A stretch of DNA of 17,378 nucleotides from an uncultured Parasphingopyxis sp. (GTDB lineage: Bacteria; Pseudomonadota; Alphaproteobacteria; Sphingomonadales; Sphingomonadaceae): contig CAJQMX010000160.1 of the NCBI GenBank assembly GCA_905479515.1, forward strand, positions 1 to 17,378, written 5' to 3'. This document shows positions 15,448 to 17,378 of this stretch, one piece after another (position 1 is the stretch's first letter; every line of letters begins with the position of its first letter). The notes below the pieces were generated by a model that did not search any database, was not told where the DNA came from, and was given only the letters and a program-made list of their open reading frames with translations. Made by a program: the position numbers and the translations under genes.

Positions 15448-16105
15448 CGCAGAGTCGATCCAGAAATCTTCCACAGGGTTCGCCGTCCAGCCACTGGTGA
15501 TCGGCCGTGAGCGACAGACCCATGATGCGCGACTTCGACCAACCAGCCCCATCGGGGCGATAGCGGTCTTCGACCCGCCCCAGGCCCAGCAGTGCAACCT
15601 GAGGATGGTTCAAAATTGGGGTGAAGTGACGTACCCGGGTGAGGCCGAGATTGCTGATCGTAAAGCTCCCGCCCTTCATTTCAGACACTTTGAGCGCGCC
15701 GGTGCGGCCGCGATGGACAAGGTCGCGTCGGCGCTCGCTGATCTCCTTTAGCGACAGTGATGCGACGTCCCGGATAACGGGTGTCATCAAGCCGTGATCG
15801 GTCGATATGGCAACCGCGATATCCTGTACTGGCAAGACAGAAACCTTGCCTTCGGAAAGCGTGGCATTGAAGTCCGGAAAGTCAGCCAACACGCTTGAAA
15901 GAGCAGCAATCACACAATCTTCGACGCTGATAGTATATCCTGCCTGTTTCCAACCCAGGCGGGACTGCAGCAGCGCGGTGAGATCTGCATCGACGAAATA
16001 GCTGAGCTGCGCGCTAGCTTCGAGGCTCGCCTTCATCCGGTTCGCGATCATGGCCCGAACCGGCTTGAGACGAGTCCCCTCTGGGTCTGGGGTTGCGCTA
16101 TCCAT
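15416..16105 (-). CDS. 2-oxoacid dehydrogenase E2, catalytic domain only
   Basis: This is a 229-residue dihydrolipoamide acyltransferase catalytic (CAT-like) domain, which transfers the acyl group from lipoyl-lysine to CoA. It begins with the usual entry helix (PVRAMIANRMKASLEASAQLSYF) and ends with the active-site motif DHQWLDGEPCGRFL (202-215), giving H203 and D207. SFTISNLGLTRVRHFTPILN (147-166) is also classic. Normal E2 proteins are about 400-550 residues, with one to three lipoyl domains and a subunit-binding domain before this core. Both are absent here, and the lipoyl domain is encoded separately just upstream. The ATG at 16105 shares its A with the TGA of the lipoyl gene (TGATG), so translation is coupled and near-equimolar production is likely. 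The acyl substrate is unknown. Confidence 0.92.
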   Translation of the reverse strand: MDSATPDPEGTRLKPVRAMIANRMKASLEASAQLSYFVDADLTALLQSRLGWKQAGYTISVEDCVIAALSSVLADFPDFNATLSEGKVSVLPVQDIAVAISTDHGLMTPVIRDVASLSLKEISERRRDLVHRGRTGALKVSEMKGGSFTISNLGLTRVRHFTPILNHPQVALLGLGRVEDRYRPDGAGWSKSRIMGLSLTADHQWLDGEPCGRFLDRLCDALENFIPAP

Positions 16106-16338
16106 CAGCTGTTGATGCTGCCGATCTTCTGGCCGAGTGCGATCTCGGATTCCGCTGGAACCTCGATCGTCAAGACCCCTTCTGTCGGTGCCATGATTTC
16201 GAAACTGATTTTCTCGTTCATGATCTCCGCAACCACCGCACCCTCGGGCACGCGGTCACCATCCTCGTACAGCCAGGCGGAAATCACGCCGGGGCTGTTA
16301 TCGTCCCAAAGGTCCGTTCCGATAATCACATCACCCAT
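16105..16338 (-). CDS. Free-standing lipoyl-domain protein
   Basis: This is a 77-residue polypeptide consisting of a single biotinyl/lipoyl domain and nothing else. The modified lysine is K43 in the hairpin MNEKISFEI (compare TDKAxxEV in E2 proteins), with the paired strands GVISAWLYEDGDRV (17-30) and APTEGVLTIEV (50-60) on each side. It should carry acyl groups from E1 to the separately encoded E2 core. The longer frame to 16476 is only an out-of-frame shadow of E1-beta. The ATG at 16338 overlaps the E1-beta stop by eight bases and its ribosome site (GAG) lies inside E1-beta. No flexible Ala/Pro linker or subunit-binding domain is attached, so the domain must act as a diffusible or transiently docking carrier. 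Confidence 0.93.
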   Translation of the reverse strand: MGDVIIGTDLWDDNSPGVISAWLYEDGDRVPEGAVVAEIMNEKISFEIMAPTEGVLTIEVPAESEIALGQKIGSINS

Positions 16339-17359
16339 TTTCAAGCTCCAAAACACGGTCAATGGCGGCAATAACCTTGTCGCTATTGGGCAAAACGAAA
16401 TGTTCGAGCGCGGGCGAGAACGGTATCGGTATGTCGGGGAACGAGATGCGCTCCGGCGGCGCACGCAGCGGGACACCCGCCTCGCAAACCGAAGCGATCA
16501 CTTCACCCGAAACACCATAGCTGAGATAGTCGTCATCGACCGCCACGAGCCTGCCTGTCTTCCGCACGGATTGGATGATTGTCGCGCGGTCGAGGGGCGA
16601 GATCGTTCGTAGATCGATGACCTCTGCAGATGTGCCGCTGCTCTCAAGCTGTTTGGCCGCAGCGAGACAATGATGGACTGTCACGCCAAGACCGACGAGC
16701 GTAATATCCTCGCCCTCGCGCACGATATTCGCCTTGCCGATCGGGATCTCGTAATCATCTTCGGGTACGGGCGTGATCGCGCCGGGTTCGGTGCCAAGCC
16801 AGCCCATCCCCTGCAACGCCTTGTGATACATGAAGATGACCGGATTTTCGTCCCGGATTGCGGCGAGCATCAGACCTTTTGCATCATGGGCGGTGGAGGG
16901 GATGACAACCTTCATCCCAGGCAGATGCCCAAAGGTCGCATAGAGGCACTGCGAATGCTGGCCGGCATCGCCATAGCCCCCACCGACCGAAGTCATCAAC
17001 ACCATCGGACAGGTGACTTTCCCGCCGGAAAAATAGCTCTGCTTGGCCGCCAGATTGTAGATCGCGTCCATGCAGACACCGAAGAAATCGACGAACATGA
17101 GTTCGACCACTGGCCGCATTCCGGCCGCTGCCATGCCGACTGCGGTTCCGATAAAGCCGGTTTCCGAGATCGGTGTATCGCGCACCCGTTCCGGTCCGAA
17201 ACTATCGAGCAGCCCGGCCGTGTTACCAAATACACCCCCCAGCTTCCCGATATCCTCGCCCATCACGAGAACGTCCGGGTCTCTCGTCATTTCCTGTGAC
17301 AGGGCTTCAGCCATTGCTTTGGCGATTGTAAGTTTACGCGTTGCTGCTTCTTGGGTCAT
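16331..17359 (-). CDS. 2-oxoacid dehydrogenase E1 component, beta subunit
   Basis: This is a 342-residue thiamine-diphosphate-dependent E1-beta of the acetoin/branched-chain/pyruvate alpha2-beta2 type, which decarboxylates a 2-oxoacid (or cleaves acetoin) with E1-alpha and loads the acyl group onto lipoyl-lysine. Landmarks are VLVMGEDIGKLGGVFG (30-45), DTPISETGFIGTAVGMA (61-77, with the cofactor-activating Glu in SETGF), the active-site region GDAGQHSQ (130-137) and HLPGMKVVIPST (145-156). The C-terminal transketolase-like domain with EVIDLRTISPLD is normal. GGGGGAG precedes the ATG at 17359, which overlaps a TGA as ATGA, matching an E1-alpha gene ending just upstream. It is first in a run of overlapping genes: lipoyl domain, E2 core, ligase. 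Confidence 0.94.
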   Translation of the reverse strand: MTQEAATRKLTIAKAMAEALSQEMTRDPDVLVMGEDIGKLGGVFGNTAGLLDSFGPERVRDTPISETGFIGTAVGMAAAGMRPVVELMFVDFFGVCMDAIYNLAAKQSYFSGGKVTCPMVLMTSVGGGYGDAGQHSQCLYATFGHLPGMKVVIPSTAHDAKGLMLAAIRDENPVIFMYHKALQGMGWLGTEPGAITPVPEDDYEIPIGKANIVREGEDITLVGLGVTVHHCLAAAKQLESSGTSAEVIDLRTISPLDRATIIQSVRKTGRLVAVDDDYLSYGVSGEVIASVCEAGVPLRAPPERISFPDIPIPFSPALEHFVLPNSDKVIAAIDRVLELENG

Positions 17360-17378
17360 GCGCCTGCTCCCCCGGAAA
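17356..17378 (-). CDS. Probable last codons of the E1 alpha subunit gene
   Basis: Read on the minus strand, the last 23 bases give the codons for SGGAGA followed by TGA, whose TGA overlaps the E1-beta start as ATGA. The E1-beta gene needs an alpha partner and these are almost always adjacent, so this is probably its 3' end. The visible piece is too short to show homology. Confidence 0.35.

Noticed and set aside
15448..15597. 50-residue N-terminal extension of the lipoate-ligase-like protein
   Set aside because: It lies wholly within the E2 core gene, whose own frame has the conserved active-site motif; the extension has no ligase-like sequence.
15416..16338. Idea that lipoyl and E2 core genes are one E2 broken by a frameshift
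   Set aside because: The junction is a clean TGATG overlap, the core starts with its normal entry helix, and joining the frames would still leave no linker or subunit-binding domain.
1..17378. Search by eye for tRNA, rRNA, CRISPR arrays, transposases and long direct repeats
   Set aside because: No cloverleaf-like, rRNA-like or regularly spaced repeat sequence was found, and no frame resembles a transposase or integrase.

Overview
The window looks like chromosomal DNA from a GC-rich alphaproteobacterium. The gene content (adenosine-kinase-like PfkB protein, many acyl-CoA enzymes in short divergent units, a KefB-type antiporter) and the codon usage suggest Sphingomonadales. That placement is inference from general resemblance, since there is no rRNA or other marker here. 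I see no tRNA, rRNA, CRISPR array, insertion sequence or phage gene.

Layout. Positions 1-2716 hold housekeeping-type genes: the 3' end of a PfkB sugar/nucleoside kinase, a convergent Na+-dependent NSS transporter behind a HIT-family hydrolase, and a small secreted protein of unknown function. From about 2731 to the end nearly every gene makes a CoA-thioester or 2-oxoacid enzyme. In order these are a MaoC-type dehydratase divergent from an acyl-CoA dehydrogenase; a thiolase-fold protein without its N-terminal cysteine, divergent from an AhpD/carboxymuconolactone-decarboxylase-like protein; a translationally coupled class III CoA-transferase and crotonase pair; a KefB-like antiporter; two adjacent acyl-CoA dehydrogenases that look like subunits of one heteromeric enzyme; and a zinc-free MDR oxidoreductase.

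The right end (17378 down to about 14750, minus strand) is a tightly overlapping 2-oxoacid dehydrogenase operon: E1-alpha (probably only its last codons are visible), E1-beta, a free-standing 77-residue lipoyl domain, a free-standing E2 catalytic domain with no lipoyl or subunit-binding domain, and a lipoate-protein-ligase-like protein. E2 is therefore split into two polypeptides, no peripheral subunit-binding domain is visible, and a ligase is encoded next to its probable substrate. The ligase frame ends at a TAG that is followed, in the same frame, by 31 more codon-like triplets ending in a second TAG.

Together the genes suggest catabolism of a carboxylic acid: CoA transfer, dehydrogenation, hydration or a hydration-like step, thiolase-fold C-C chemistry, then oxidative decarboxylation of a 2-oxoacid. 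The substrate cannot be read from the sequence. Several family members lack canonical catalytic residues (thiolase nucleophile, both crotonase glutamates, the MaoC aspartate), so the pathway may differ from ordinary beta-oxidation.
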